Shown here piece by piece: positions 18,189-27,994 of a DNA stretch of 63,807 nt (its first letter is position 1; each line of letters opens with the position of its first letter). Origin of the DNA: Planctomycetia bacterium (lineage in GTDB: Bacteria > Planctomycetota > Planctomycetia > Pirellulales > Thermoguttaceae); assembly GCA_030537455.1 (NCBI GenBank), contig JAUNMR010000010.1, positions 45,572 to 109,378 on the forward strand, read 5' to 3'. The position numbers were made by a program, and so were the translations under genes. The notes beneath the pieces were generated by a model. That model worked only from the letters and a program-made list of their open reading frames with translations, searched no databases and was not told the DNA's origin.

Positions 18189-19730
18189 TTAGTTATCCCA
18201 ATATTTTTCCGAGGCGGGCTGGTTTTCCAATAGCCAATCCTTAATGAACTGACGGTCGGGCACGAATTTTTCATTGACCTCGTCAAGAGTGGAGACGTCT
18301 TGCCCTACAATAAGTACGACGTCGTCGGGGTTAGCGTGACTGAGCGCCCAGACGATCGCTTCTTTTCGTTCAAGAATGATTTGCGCCTGTTTTGGACGTT
18401 CCAGACCGGTAATGAGGTCGTTTACGGCGTCTTGGGTTTGGGACGCCGGGTTATTTCCGTAAGTGAGCACAAGCGTATTGGAGTGTAGTTCAGCGGTGCG
18501 CGCCATGAGCGGGCGTTTTCCGCGGTCGGCGTCGCTGGGAGGACACAGAACGCAGAAGAGCTTGCCATTAGTCGTGGTCTTTTTGAGCGTAACGAGGGTT
18601 GATTCGAGTGTTTCAGCGGAGTTAGCGCGGTCGAGATAGACGCACAACGGCTGTTCTGAATCGATCTTCTCCATACGCCCCGGGATATATTCCACGCGTT
18701 CCACCCCTTTGACGAGGGTCTGCAGGTCGATTCCCCAGGCCAAGCCGAGCGCAGTGGCTTCTAGGCAGTTGTAAATATGTTCTTTGCCGATGATATTGAC
18801 ACGCACGAGCGCGGCTTCAGAGCCGGCGGCGATGTAGAAGGACTGCTCGCCGTTATTACTCTCCACGGGCGTGCCGTAGACGGAGCAAGCAGTCGGCTGA
18901 ATACCGACGGTTAGGGTCGGATTGGAAATCAGATGTAGCGCGGCGTCGGTCACGCGATCGTCGACGTTACAAATCGCGATTCCGTCGGGCTTGAGGTAGT
19001 TGAAGATCTGCATTGAGACGCGGCGATATTTATCGACGGTCTTGAAATAGTCGAGGCGGTCGCGGCGAAGATTGGTCATACAGACGGCGTCGAATTCAAC
19101 GCCGGCGAGACGTTTTTCCGCGAGCGCGACAGCGGTGGTTTCAATGATAACCGCGGCGCAACCGGCTTCTTTCATACGCAAGAGCAGGGGCGCGAGTTCC
19201 TCCGGTTGAGGGGTAGTTTCTTTTGTCGGGGAAAGAGTTACGCCGTCGTAGACTCCTAGAGAGCAGACCAATCCGACCTTCATGCCGGCTTGGGCGAGCG
19301 CGCCGCCGATAATATAGCATAGCGAGGTCTTACCGGAGGTGCCAGTCACGGCGACAGTCTTCATTGATTTAGCGGGAAAATCGCAGAACGCCTGGCAGGC
19401 GCGCGCGAAGACCGAGCGCGGGTCGTCGACGTAAATGACCTGAAAAAGGCTGTTTTGGCAGACGTCGTCGAAACGATGACACAGGTCGTTTTCCAGCGCG
19501 CTGTTCACAACCGCGGCGAGCGCGCCTCGTGCACAGGCGTCGTGCACGTCGCGACAGACTTGTTCGTAATCGGAGTCGTTTAGGCACACGAAGAGCGAGT
19601 CTTGTTTGACTTGATCCACGGTCTGCGTACAGGAGGCAACGAGCGTCTCACGGAAGGGCGCGACATTTTCGCACTCAAGCGCCGTGGAGAGCGCAATGCA
19701 AGAACCGTTCTTTGCTTCAATCGACGTCAT
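18189..19730 (-). CDS. Mur ligase family protein, MurE-like with altered substrate motifs
   Basis: This 513-residue protein has the Mur ligase order of parts: an N-terminal UDP-sugar-type domain, a central ATPase domain with P-loop VTGTSGKTSLCY and KETTPQPEELAP...IIETTAVAL, and a C-terminal ligase domain beginning IPGRMEKI. MurE normally adds diaminopimelate or lysine to the UDP-MurNAc dipeptide. Here the usual YAHTPD motif reads LDRANSAETLE, and the DNPR amino-acid motif is replaced by GNNPAS. The protein is thus probably a divergent paralogue rather than the main MurE. The start follows GAGGA at good spacing, and a terminator follows the gene. Confidence 0.82.
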   Translation of the reverse strand: MTSIEAKNGSCIALSTALECENVAPFRETLVASCTQTVDQVKQDSLFVCLNDSDYEQVCRDVHDACARGALAAVVNSALENDLCHRFDDVCQNSLFQVIYVDDPRSVFARACQAFCDFPAKSMKTVAVTGTSGKTSLCYIIGGALAQAGMKVGLVCSLGVYDGVTLSPTKETTPQPEELAPLLLRMKEAGCAAVIIETTAVALAEKRLAGVEFDAVCMTNLRRDRLDYFKTVDKYRRVSMQIFNYLKPDGIAICNVDDRVTDAALHLISNPTLTVGIQPTACSVYGTPVESNNGEQSFYIAAGSEAALVRVNIIGKEHIYNCLEATALGLAWGIDLQTLVKGVERVEYIPGRMEKIDSEQPLCVYLDRANSAETLESTLVTLKKTTTNGKLFCVLCPPSDADRGKRPLMARTAELHSNTLVLTYGNNPASQTQDAVNDLITGLERPKQAQIILERKEAIVWALSHANPDDVVLIVGQDVSTLDEVNEKFVPDRQFIKDWLLENQPASEKYWDN

Positions 19731-20012
19731 GTGGAATCCTCGCGTGTGAGCGTCGCTTGTCCTCAGAGTTTATGGGAGAATCAACGGCGCAAGTCTCATA
19801 CTAAACGCATTAGCGCGTACCGCTAACAGACGTTGAGATTATCGCGCTTTTTCTATAAATCGTCAATATCGAAAAGCCCAGCGCCGGAAGGTGAAAGAAA
19901 AAAAAGCAAGACTAGTCTAGACTTACGCTGGTAGAATTGTTTCTTTTGTTGCGGTTTGCTTATATTGCCTATTTTAATTATTTGGCGCGGTGAATTCGTG
20001 CTTTTTACAGAG

Positions 20013-20041
20013 TTGAAACTTCGTTTGCCTAGCGATATAAT
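20013..20041 (+). promoter_or_regulatory. strong sigma70-type promoter
   Basis: TTGAAA (20013-20018) and TATAAT (20036-20041) have a 17-base spacer, 84 bases before the MocA-type gene. Confidence 0.75.
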
Positions 20042-20125
20042 GGGCGCAAAGCTTTTGAACCGCCATGTGGAGCGGTAGCGCGATAGAACTTAACACAACG
20101 GCGCTAGCCGAGAAAGGAACAGACG

Positions 20126-21508
20126 ATGCGACGACGAGACTTTTTACGAACCAGCGGCAACGCGGCGCTATTGAGTAGCGTAGCGGTCGGACTGAGCGCG
20201 GCGCAGTCGCGTGGGGCAGAATCGCCAGAGCCGACGCGGCTGGGTCCTAAGGGAGGCGGACGGTACCGAGTCGGTCTCATTGGGACGGGCTGGTATGGTA
20301 AGGTCGACCTCTTTCGCCTAATGCAGGTCGGCGACGTCGAGGTTGTGGGACTGTGCGACGTAGACGACGAGGCGCTTAATCAGGCGGCGGAGTTGGTTGC
20401 GCAGCGTCAGCCGGAAGTGGGCGTTCCGAAGAAGTATAAAGATTATCGTCAAATGCTTTCCGAGGGAAAGTACGATATTATCCTCATCGGCACGCCAGAC
20501 CACTGGCACGCGCTGACAATGATTGCCGCGGTGGAGCATGGCGCCGACGTCTATGTTCAGAAACCGATCGGCGTCGACGTTGAGGAATGCTTGGCTATGA
20601 CGCGCGTAGCGCGCGAACATAACGCCGTGGTTCAGGTCGGCTTGCAAAGGCGCAGTACTCCGCACTTGATTAAGGCAAAGAAGGAGATTATTGAAAGCGG
20701 CGCGCTAGGACACGTCGGTCAGGTCGAAATCTACAGCTATTACGGCGGTCCTGGAAAGGCGTTTACCCAAGAGCCAGAGACGCCTCCCGAGGGGTTTGAC
20801 TACGAGATGTGGTGCGGACCGGCGCCTAAGTTGCCGTATTATCCCTGCCTGCGTCGTCGATCGTGGCGCCAGTTCATGGAGTACGGAAACGGCACGCTCG
20901 GGGACATGGGCGTGCACATGTTCGATATGGCGCGATGGCTTTTGGATCTTGGTTATCCGAAACGAATATTTTCTACGGGCGGTCAGTACGTCAAACGCGG
21001 CGGTATCAGTAATTGCAGCGATACGCAGACGGTGAACTTTGAGTACGACGACCTCATGGTAACGTGGAATCATCGCACGTGGGCGGAGCTTCCCGACCGT
21101 CGTCACCCGTGGGGCGGGTATTTCTACGGCGCCAATGGGCTACTGAAGGCGAGCGTCTTTGGGTACGATTTCCATCGTTATTACAGCGACGAGGTTCAAA
21201 GCGTCGACGTGCAAACGCAGTACGAAGCCTACCCGGAAGACCAGACAGAGCCGGGAATTGAACTGCATTGCGCTCAGGCGATTCGCGACCATATGACGGA
21301 TTTCCTTACCTGTATTGCCGAGCGCAAGCGTCCACGGAGCGATATCGAGCAAGGCGCTATTTCCACGATTTGTTGCGTCCTAGGGAATCTTTCCATGAAG
21401 TTGGGACGCGCCTTGGAATGGGACGCGCAGAAGAATTGCGTGCGTAACGACGAGCAGGCCAACGCGCTCTTGGCGCGTGCTTATCGCGAACCGTGGCGTA
21501 GACCGTAA
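20126..21508 (+). CDS. Tat-exported Gfo/Idh/MocA family oxidoreductase
   Basis: The 460-residue protein opens with a twin-arginine signal (MRRRDFLRTSGNAALLSSVA), so it is predicted to be exported folded with its cofactor. The Rossmann NAD(P) motif is RVGLIGTGWYG. The family EKP element appears as VYVQKPIGVDVEECLAM, and TPDHWHAL is present. Members oxidise or epimerise sugars and polyols. Planctomycetes have many exported copies, but the substrate here is unknown. An AAAGGAAC site precedes the ATG. Confidence 0.93.
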   Translation: MRRRDFLRTSGNAALLSSVAVGLSAAQSRGAESPEPTRLGPKGGGRYRVGLIGTGWYGKVDLFRLMQVGDVEVVGLCDVDDEALNQAAELVAQRQPEVGVPKKYKDYRQMLSEGKYDIILIGTPDHWHALTMIAAVEHGADVYVQKPIGVDVEECLAMTRVAREHNAVVQVGLQRRSTPHLIKAKKEIIESGALGHVGQVEIYSYYGGPGKAFTQEPETPPEGFDYEMWCGPAPKLPYYPCLRRRSWRQFMEYGNGTLGDMGVHMFDMARWLLDLGYPKRIFSTGGQYVKRGGISNCSDTQTVNFEYDDLMVTWNHRTWAELPDRRHPWGGYFYGANGLLKASVFGYDFHRYYSDEVQSVDVQTQYEAYPEDQTEPGIELHCAQAIRDHMTDFLTCIAERKRPRSDIEQGAISTICCVLGNLSMKLGRALEWDAQKNCVRNDEQANALLARAYREPWRRP

Positions 21509-21565
21509 GAACTGTAAACTAACGCGTTTCGACCGTTCTTTGATTTATTCGGGCGTGGAGAAATC

Positions 21566-22132
21566 ATGACAGAACTTTTTACGGAAAATTATCTGGCATG
21601 GATTGCGATCGCGGCGGTTTGCGTACTGATCGGTCATGCGGTTTTTACCGGCACGTCCAAGCGCGTCTTCTTTTTTGCCGGTTTTGGCGCGTGCGTGCTA
21701 GCGCTTGCGATAGGAGCGTATCTGGTCTTCTTCTTGCAAACGGATTCTAAATTGGTTCGTAAAACAATTTACGACCTGGCAGACGCCGTGGAGCACAACG
21801 ACGTGGAGCGCGTCGTGGAGATGGTCAGTGCGACCGCGACGCGCACGCGTCGGATTGCGCGCGTACAGATGGCGTTAGCGGACGTGGAGCATACCAAGGT
21901 GACAGATCTCCATGTCGACGAGATCAATCGTTTGACGTCTCCTCCTCGCGCGCGCGTTCATTTTCGCGCGAGCGCCTCAGGCAAGGCGACGGGAATCGAT
22001 AGCTATCCCTTCACGGTGTTAATAGAGTTTACCGCGGTGGAGTTGCGTCTGGAGCCAGACGGACATTGGCGAGTGACAGACAATTGTAGTTTTAACTATC
22101 CCGGCTACAGTACCACTGGGGACGGATACTAG
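21566..22132 (+). CDS. small membrane protein with a possible NTF2-like domain
   Basis: This 188-residue protein starts with two hydrophobic segments (about 9-25 and 30-53). A soluble domain follows, running from TIYDLADAVEHNDVERVVEMV through FRASASG to ELRLEPDGHWRVTDNCSF. The order of helix, then strands, then a W-containing final strand is typical of NTF2/SnoaL-like domains, but this is only a pattern match. It follows the oxidoreductase by 57 bases on the same strand, and a very strong terminator follows it. Confidence 0.7.
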   Translation: MTELFTENYLAWIAIAAVCVLIGHAVFTGTSKRVFFFAGFGACVLALAIGAYLVFFLQTDSKLVRKTIYDLADAVEHNDVERVVEMVSATATRTRRIARVQMALADVEHTKVTDLHVDEINRLTSPPRARVHFRASASGKATGIDSYPFTVLIEFTAVELRLEPDGHWRVTDNCSFNYPGYSTTGDGY

Positions 22133-22162
22133 GTGTTAGGCATCGTGGTAAGCGAATAGTAT

Positions 22163-22209
22163 AAAACGCCGCGCTAGCGTGGCTATTTAACCAGCTAGCG
22201 CGGCGTTTT
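22163..22209. terminator. bidirectional terminator with perfect 16-bp stem
   Basis: Arms 22163-22178 and 22194-22209 are perfect reverse complements, with A-run and T-run on the outer ends. It separates the convergent genes ending at 22132 and 22245. Confidence 0.92.
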
Positions 22210-22244
22210 ATTAGATTAGGGTTGTCGCGGCGTTGTGAAACGGC

Positions 22245-22823
22245 TTATGATTCAGTTGTACCGACGCCGTCGGTCTTGGGGGCTTGACGTTGAATTTTCT
22301 CCTTTAGTACGGCGATACGATCGCGCAGTTCAGCGGCGCGTTCGTACTCTTCCGCCGCAATAGCGTCGCGTAGCTGATTATTGAGGTAGACCATTTTCAG
22401 ACCGCTGTCGGCGTCATGTTGGTTTTTCGGGGCTTTTCCAGCGTGTTGGCGCGAGCCGTGGATACTCTCCAATAGGGGCGCAATCAGGTCGAAAAAGGCG
22501 CGGTAGTCGTAGGCGCACCCGAATTTACCGGTCTTACGAAAAGTTTGAAAGTGCATACCGCAACATTCGCAGGTATTGAAGTCGGTGGAGACCAGATCGC
22601 GCGTGGCGTCGCGGAGGGAATCGTCTTCACCTTCCGAGGACGACTCTTCCGGCTGAAAACCGGCGAGATCTTCAAAGAGACTATCGGCAACGTCGTGAGC
22701 GTCTTGATTCCCATGGAGGTATTCATAAGCGTGTTCCGAACACAGATGTAACTCACGCGGCACGGCGTCAGTCATTTCGGTGATGTGGAACGTAGCGGTT
22801 CGATTACATTTTTGGCATTTCAT
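22245..22823 (-). CDS. McsA-like protein with zinc-finger cysteines and UvrB/UvrC motif
   Basis: The protein has 192 residues from the ATG at 22823. A TTG nine bases upstream is in frame, but the AGGAG spacing (11 bases) favours the ATG. CxxC pairs (CQKC near the N-terminus and CECC mid-protein) suggest zinc binding. The C-terminal UVR motif is LNNQLRDAIAAEEYERAAELRDRI. This architecture matches McsA, the activator of the protein arginine kinase McsB that tags proteins for ClpCP in Firmicutes. No mcsB or clpC is in view, so the partner is unproven. Confidence 0.87.
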   Translation of the reverse strand: MKCQKCNRTATFHITEMTDAVPRELHLCSEHAYEYLHGNQDAHDVADSLFEDLAGFQPEESSSEGEDDSLRDATRDLVSTDFNTCECCGMHFQTFRKTGKFGCAYDYRAFFDLIAPLLESIHGSRQHAGKAPKNQHDADSGLKMVYLNNQLRDAIAAEEYERAAELRDRIAVLKEKIQRQAPKTDGVGTTES

Positions 22824-23245
22824 TAAGTTCAAATCTCCTGGTCGTCGTCTGGCAAACGTAGCGTGAGCGACGTTCCTGTCTTAGTACGCTGAGCGCAAGC
22901 TTATTTTACACCCAAATAGTAAAAGCCGTAAAAAGAACGGCGAAAAAGGTGAAAATAATCGTCAGACGCTTCAGACGACGCTGTTAAGATACGCAAAAGA
23001 TTGAGTTTTGTCAAGACGACCTGCGTTCAAAATCGCACGACGACGGTCACCTTGGCGAAATTTCTTAGGCTCGGTAGAAGACGCGATAATTTCAGGCGTC
23101 GTTCCTCTGAAGTCGTTCGTTCTGTTGAGTACGTACGTTTCCTCAAACAATACGCCTATTTTGTGAAAGCGATATCAGCGTTCAGTCAGGATCTGCTACG
23201 ATACCGTTTCGATTAACCCCACAATCCAAAATCGATGATTGAGAT
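22824..23245. other. intergenic, no gene seen
   Basis: About 420 bases lie between two minus-strand genes. An A-rich stretch (22917-22960) is the only notable composition. No terminator or promoter can be supported. Confidence 0.4.
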
Positions 23246-24445
23246 TTACCGATCTAAGAGACGATTGAAGGCGCGCTGGTATGCCTCAAGGGTTTTCTGT
23301 GGAGTCCACGCCTGCGCGCGTGTCAACGCCTCCTTTCTTTTCTTGGCATAATAGGCGTCGTCGTCCCAGAGTCGGATAATCTCTTTGACCCAGGCGTCGA
23401 CGCCAGCGCGTGTTGGAGGCATAATCGCCGTCTCTGGAGCGTATTCCTTAGGAATATCTAATAACGACGCGGCGTCGCCTAAGACTTCCGGTAAAGCGCC
23501 GCGAGTTGAGGCGACCACTGGAACGCCGGCAATCATAGACTCAGCGCCGACGCGACCAAAGCTTTCTAGAAACAGCGATGGAACGAGCGTAATCTTCGCC
23601 AGACTATAAAAATCACGTGGCAAGGGCGTATTGCGCGCTTTAAACACTGTGGGATTGGCCAGAAGCTTCCTATCAAAGCGCGATAAATCGTGACCGGTCG
23701 CGCTTGCCTCTATCACCAGAAATGGGACGTCATTGCGCAGTTCCGAAATTCGTTCGACGAGCCGAGAGAAGAAAAGGGCGCCTTTACGTAGTTCCGGATT
23801 AACAAAGAGCACGTAACGTCGCTCCATGACGGCTTCAGGGGAAACTATCTTACGCCAATCGATCACCGGAGGCGCGACCAGCGCCTCAATACCCAGCGTA
23901 CCTCGGTAATAACCGGCGGCATAGTGTGACGGTACGAGTACCAGGTCGGCGTTTTGAAAATAAGTCGAGTCTTGGTATGAGAAATTTTGTAACAATATTA
24001 CGACTTTTGCATTGTGTCGTTTAGCTATTTCTATCATTTCCGCGCCAAACCAATACCCGCCATAGGTTAGCACGATTTCAGGCTTGGTTTTCTTCAATGT
24101 CAAGTCAAAAAATTCCAAGAATGCACGACCGATACTAGAGTTAGGAATTTTTTCTGATTGTACAGGCGAAAATACTATCGACTTGATTCGACCGTCAAAG
24201 AAAGAGCGAATAGAATAATCAGGACTAGAGGAGGGCGCGTGTAATCGCTCGACGCCATGGATTCCGTGAAGTTCCAAAATGGCGTCGAGCGAAGCTTGCC
24301 GGTTATAATCCATGGCGTCCGCGCAAAAAGTTGAGACGTCGTCGCCTTGACGCGACAGCGCGCGCAAGAGCTCCCGTACCGTTATCGACGCGCCATTGGA
24401 TTGATCTAAGTAAAAATGCCAAGAGGCAAATAATATCTTAGTCAT
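23246..24445 (-). CDS. glycosyltransferase family 4 (GT-B fold)
   Basis: The protein has 399 residues from the ATG at 24445 (MTKILFASWHFYLDQ). The GT4 features are an N-terminal acceptor half with SNGASITVRELLRALSRQGDDV, a C-terminal donor half with VNPELRKGALFFSRLVERI, and the nucleotide-sugar segment ESFGRVGAESMIAGVPVVAS, which contains the EX7E-type glutamates. It likely builds a cell-surface glycan. It lies 53 bases downstream of the exported partner gene on the same strand, so it could be the last gene of that operon. The ribosome binding site is weak. Confidence 0.88.
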   Translation of the reverse strand: MTKILFASWHFYLDQSNGASITVRELLRALSRQGDDVSTFCADAMDYNRQASLDAILELHGIHGVERLHAPSSSPDYSIRSFFDGRIKSIVFSPVQSEKIPNSSIGRAFLEFFDLTLKKTKPEIVLTYGGYWFGAEMIEIAKRHNAKVVILLQNFSYQDSTYFQNADLVLVPSHYAAGYYRGTLGIEALVAPPVIDWRKIVSPEAVMERRYVLFVNPELRKGALFFSRLVERISELRNDVPFLVIEASATGHDLSRFDRKLLANPTVFKARNTPLPRDFYSLAKITLVPSLFLESFGRVGAESMIAGVPVVASTRGALPEVLGDAASLLDIPKEYAPETAIMPPTRAGVDAWVKEIIRLWDDDAYYAKKRKEALTRAQAWTPQKTLEAYQRAFNRLLDR

Positions 24446-24498
24446 CGCGTTGACGTGAGAGATTGATCGAGTCTGTTGGCAGAAGCCACGGTATGCCG

Positions 24499-25632
24499 TC
24501 AATACGGTAGTTCGCCAATTTTGCGTAGCAATGTCATGGTCTTCTCCACTTCCTCCGCGGAATAGCCGAAGTAGAGACGCTCTTGAAAGTTCCAGTCAGA
24601 GGGGGATTCGCTAAAGGATTGAAGTTGTTGTTGATATTTCTGATATTGCTCCTCGGCATATTTTAAAAATTCCGTATACGCAATACGTGTTGTTATCGCA
24701 TATTTACCATGTTCGTCGTTTAAGATTGCGCCTGCGTCTAGCGAGGGACACATAATACGAGCACAATTATCACGAAAACGATAAGCTGCTTGTGCATCAG
24801 GGTCTCTTGTGTCGTGAAGAACGGGAAGATAACCAAATCCTACGCCATTTTTAGCGGCTAATATCAAGTCTTCATCATGCGTTTGCATGAGCTCTTGATA
24901 TTCTTTCGTGCGTTCCAAAACTTCTTCTATACAAAGCTTCGGCATAACCTGAATAACAATGATAATCACATAGAACAACGGGTCTTTTTGTTTCAGTTCA
25001 AAATCCAAGTCGTGAGTCGGTTTGAAGTTCGGATCTTCTTGTGCCAATAGTTTTAGACGGTAAGCAATTCGTGCTTTCGCCCAGAGCAAATCGTTGTTGG
25101 AATAAACAGCCATGTAAACGTTTAACGCTTCCTCGTATTGACCGTTCAACTCCAGTGCAAGTCCTAATTGTTTTAAAAGAATATGAAAAGCCATACCACT
25201 GTGATGATAACCTGCGGTATTGGTATTGGTATTGTCATGCAGACCTTGGGATTCCCAAGGTTTTAGACTTGCTAATTGTTCCCTCAGATACTCGACGGCC
25301 CCGGCATAATCCTTTTGATATTTATATAATCCAAACTTCCCGCCAAACGGGAAAGTATAATGTTCCCTCCCGACAAATTCAGTATAATTAAGTTTTACTA
25401 ATATGTCAAAATCTGAAATATAATCAGGATCTGACCTGGATTTGCGACAATTCCAGTATTCCTGATCAGCCTCTTGGAGAATCTCTTCTTCACTCTTGAT
25501 AGGTTCTTCTGCTAAAACTTGTGCGTCACAAGACAAGTATTTCGCAACGTTATTATCGCAACATGACATGACGCCCAATACAAATGACGTCAAGACTAGT
25601 AAAATATAATTTATGTGTCTAGGCGTAAACAT
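24499..25632 (-). CDS. exported partner protein, copy 1 (unknown family)
   Basis: The protein has 377 residues from the ATG at 25632, preceded by GGGAGC. The N-terminal hydrophobic segment ILLVLTSFVLGVMSCC could be a signal or lipoprotein-like peptide. The body is helical, with a TPR-like unit (LKQLGLALELNGQYEEALNVYMAVY) and invariant segments AAYRFRDNCARIMCPSLD, TTRIAYTEFLKYAEE and a C-terminus MTLLRKIGELPY shared with copy 2 at 28645. No enzyme motif was seen. It starts 52 bases after the exported caspase-like gene, so the two are probably co-transcribed. Confidence 0.8.
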   Translation of the reverse strand: MFTPRHINYILLVLTSFVLGVMSCCDNNVAKYLSCDAQVLAEEPIKSEEEILQEADQEYWNCRKSRSDPDYISDFDILVKLNYTEFVGREHYTFPFGGKFGLYKYQKDYAGAVEYLREQLASLKPWESQGLHDNTNTNTAGYHHSGMAFHILLKQLGLALELNGQYEEALNVYMAVYSNNDLLWAKARIAYRLKLLAQEDPNFKPTHDLDFELKQKDPLFYVIIIVIQVMPKLCIEEVLERTKEYQELMQTHDEDLILAAKNGVGFGYLPVLHDTRDPDAQAAYRFRDNCARIMCPSLDAGAILNDEHGKYAITTRIAYTEFLKYAEEQYQKYQQQLQSFSESPSDWNFQERLYFGYSAEEVEKTMTLLRKIGELPY

Positions 25633-25684
25633 AGTATGCTCCCGTTTCTTGAGGAAGGAGGTTCGACAGAGGACAAGACTCCAC

Positions 25685-27802
25685 TCATCGTGTCCCCTGT
25701 AGACCACCGAAATGATTTAGATTAATCCAGTATCCCACATGCCATTTGCTCTCGATGTGCCAGTAAGCTACAGTAACTGGACCATCCTGACCACTAAAAA
25801 TTCCATTATCGTGACCTAACGACGCAGCGTTAGAACCAGCGTAGCACGAATGAGCAACCACTGCTCCTAAATGATACGACAACACCTGAGCGATACCCCA
25901 TTGTGAGTCGTTATTTGGATTATTACCAGAGCCAAATGAAGAGGAAGGAGCGCTATAGTATATGGTCCAGCGTGGACCCCAAAGAATATCTAAAGGGTTA
26001 TTCGAACCGGCTTGAATACCGATAGCGTTATTGGAGTTATCAGTGGGAATGACGCCATGACTGATGAAATACATTCCATGCAGATATTTCTGCGCCGAAA
26101 GGTATTGAATCTGGTTGATGAAATCGTGTTTTGCCAGAGTTGCGTCGTAAAAGTTATACTGATAGTTATCGAAAGTGACAACACTAAATCCGAGGCTTTC
26201 AAGGGCGGTAAGGTTCAAATAATAGCCAAAAGTATCTAGTTCATCAGGATCATAACAATATGCGGCGAAGATTGTATTGGGCACGGAAAAGATAGAAGAA
26301 TAATTTTCTGATAAAACATCGCTGGACAAAAGCGACGAAACAGTCTTCGTCGTTCCATCGAACAACTCGATTTGTGCATTCTCCGAGCCGGAGGCAATTG
26401 TCAACCAGCTGGTATATTCATTCAGTTTAAGTCCTGCGGTGGCTGCAAGCGACTCGATTGAACAACCGTCGCTAGGAGTAGCGCTTGCAATATCCTGCTG
26501 ATTGTTGCGATTAATAGTCCAGTGACTGAGCGTTATCCGTACCGTTGCGACGTCATAGCAGTAATTGTCGATAGCATCGGGCATATTGGCGTTATAAGCC
26601 AATATGTCGAAACTGAAAGTATACGTTTCGAGACTATCAATGAGTATCGCTTCCGCTGTCATTCTCAGGGATATTTCGCCTGTATCGGCGTCTATCTTGA
26701 AGTAATTAGCGTAATCAAAGTCGTCTGCAAATTGATACTTAACATTAGCAGAGGGCGCTTGGATCTGCGTCCGAAAGTTGAGCGGGTCATTGAGCGCCGC
26801 CTCGACTTTTATGTATGAACGATAAAAGTCCTGTTGTGAGTTGTTCGATATATCCGACTTAAATTCCGGTTTGTCGTAGAGCGTGATTGTGTAAGAGGCG
26901 CCGTGTGGGTCGATGACGGAGTTAGAGGAAGAGGTTACGTTAAAATGGATTGTTAGCGACTCATTATTTTCATTGAGTCCGTCGTTGATGGTTCTAATCT
27001 GAAACATCGCCTGACCAGAAGCGCCAACGGTACATTGTAATACGCAGTACAAGTAGTCAATATCGTCAACGGAGCTAGCAGCTCCACTGAGCGTGATCGT
27101 TACGACGTCGCCGGGACACGCGCCCGACGTCCATAAATAGACTGTATCGCCCTCAACAAAGGAGACTCCACCCGAAAGCGTGGTGTTGATGACGTTGCCG
27201 CCCGAACCGCCTGTTCCCCCAGAACCGCCCGAGCCGCCGGAATTACCAGTTCCACCGGAAGAAGTTCCGCCTGAACCACCGGAGGATGAACCTCCAGAGC
27301 CACCGGAGGACGATCCGCCGGAGCCGCCGGAACTGTCGCCGCCGGATGAAGTCATAGCAACCGGATTCAGATCTCCATCAGCCTCGGAATCATCTAAGGT
27401 CTCGCCCAGGCTCAAAGGAGTCACTTCGAAGGAGGAGTTATCTAGCCATTCAACTTCTTCATCAGCGTCGAGCTCAGCAGAACAGACCGCCATTTGTTCC
27501 CACATCAAATCAAAGGCGTCGCGTGTCGCTTGATCAATGGGAGAGAAGTTTTCGTTGAAGTTGGTTACAGAGACCGTGCCACAGTCGTCCTCGGCAGACG
27601 CGAGGACGGCGCTGACGTCAATAACAGAAGCCGACGTTGAAGAGTGGTCGTCCGATATTGCCGTCTGCAGTTCGTCACAGCCTGGACAATTGGATACAGA
27701 AAGAAGCATCCGAGCCTCTAGATCTTCGACTCTCAACGTTCTATGTTCAGTAATGTTAGTTGTACGAGAAGATTTTCTGCTGATACGGCTCAAATGTAAC
27801 AT
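25685..27802 (-). CDS. exported Calx-beta/cadherin-like protein with C-terminal caspase-like domain, copy 1
   Basis: The protein has 705 residues from the ATG at 27802. In order it has a basic start, the planctomycete sorting motif LEARMLLS (28-35), an acidic linker, and a Ser/Gly repeat tract. A Calx-beta-like domain follows (VSFVEGDTVYLW, SSVDDIDYLYC, TINDGLNENNESLTIHF), then a cadherin-like segment (YFKIDADTGEISL). The C-terminal domain has a His-Gly (FISHG, His about 582) and a Cys in AHSCYAGSN (about 653), each at the end of a hydrophobic strand, as in clan CD (caspase-like) peptidases. Activity is inference. It is paralogous to 29812-31923 and preceded by an exact-consensus promoter. 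Confidence 0.82.
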   Translation of the reverse strand: MLHLSRISRKSSRTTNITEHRTLRVEDLEARMLLSVSNCPGCDELQTAISDDHSSTSASVIDVSAVLASAEDDCGTVSVTNFNENFSPIDQATRDAFDLMWEQMAVCSAELDADEEVEWLDNSSFEVTPLSLGETLDDSEADGDLNPVAMTSSGGDSSGGSGGSSSGGSGGSSSGGSGGTSSGGTGNSGGSGGSGGTGGSGGNVINTTLSGGVSFVEGDTVYLWTSGACPGDVVTITLSGAASSVDDIDYLYCVLQCTVGASGQAMFQIRTINDGLNENNESLTIHFNVTSSSNSVIDPHGASYTITLYDKPEFKSDISNNSQQDFYRSYIKVEAALNDPLNFRTQIQAPSANVKYQFADDFDYANYFKIDADTGEISLRMTAEAILIDSLETYTFSFDILAYNANMPDAIDNYCYDVATVRITLSHWTINRNNQQDIASATPSDGCSIESLAATAGLKLNEYTSWLTIASGSENAQIELFDGTTKTVSSLLSSDVLSENYSSIFSVPNTIFAAYCYDPDELDTFGYYLNLTALESLGFSVVTFDNYQYNFYDATLAKHDFINQIQYLSAQKYLHGMYFISHGVIPTDNSNNAIGIQAGSNNPLDILWGPRWTIYYSAPSSSFGSGNNPNNDSQWGIAQVLSYHLGAVVAHSCYAGSNAASLGHDNGIFSGQDGPVTVAYWHIESKWHVGYWINLNHFGGLQGTR

Positions 27803-27994
27803 GACATATCCTTCGCTGTCGGTCATGCACGTTCTGTTCATCGTGTACGTTCATAACGGGCTTTCGGTTGACCACGATAAGTTCAGCTCAGAAACCAGAG
27901 CGACTTAACACTGGCAGTCACTGCACGCGCGATTGGCGTGCGACCTGCTCCTTGTTAAATCACGTAGCGTCGCGACTCCACTTTATCTATTTTG

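Noticed and set aside
27180..27533. Plus-strand Pro/Glu-rich frame opposite the exported protein
   Set aside because: It is the antisense reading of the Ser/Gly repeat tract; the same happens at 31313-31654.
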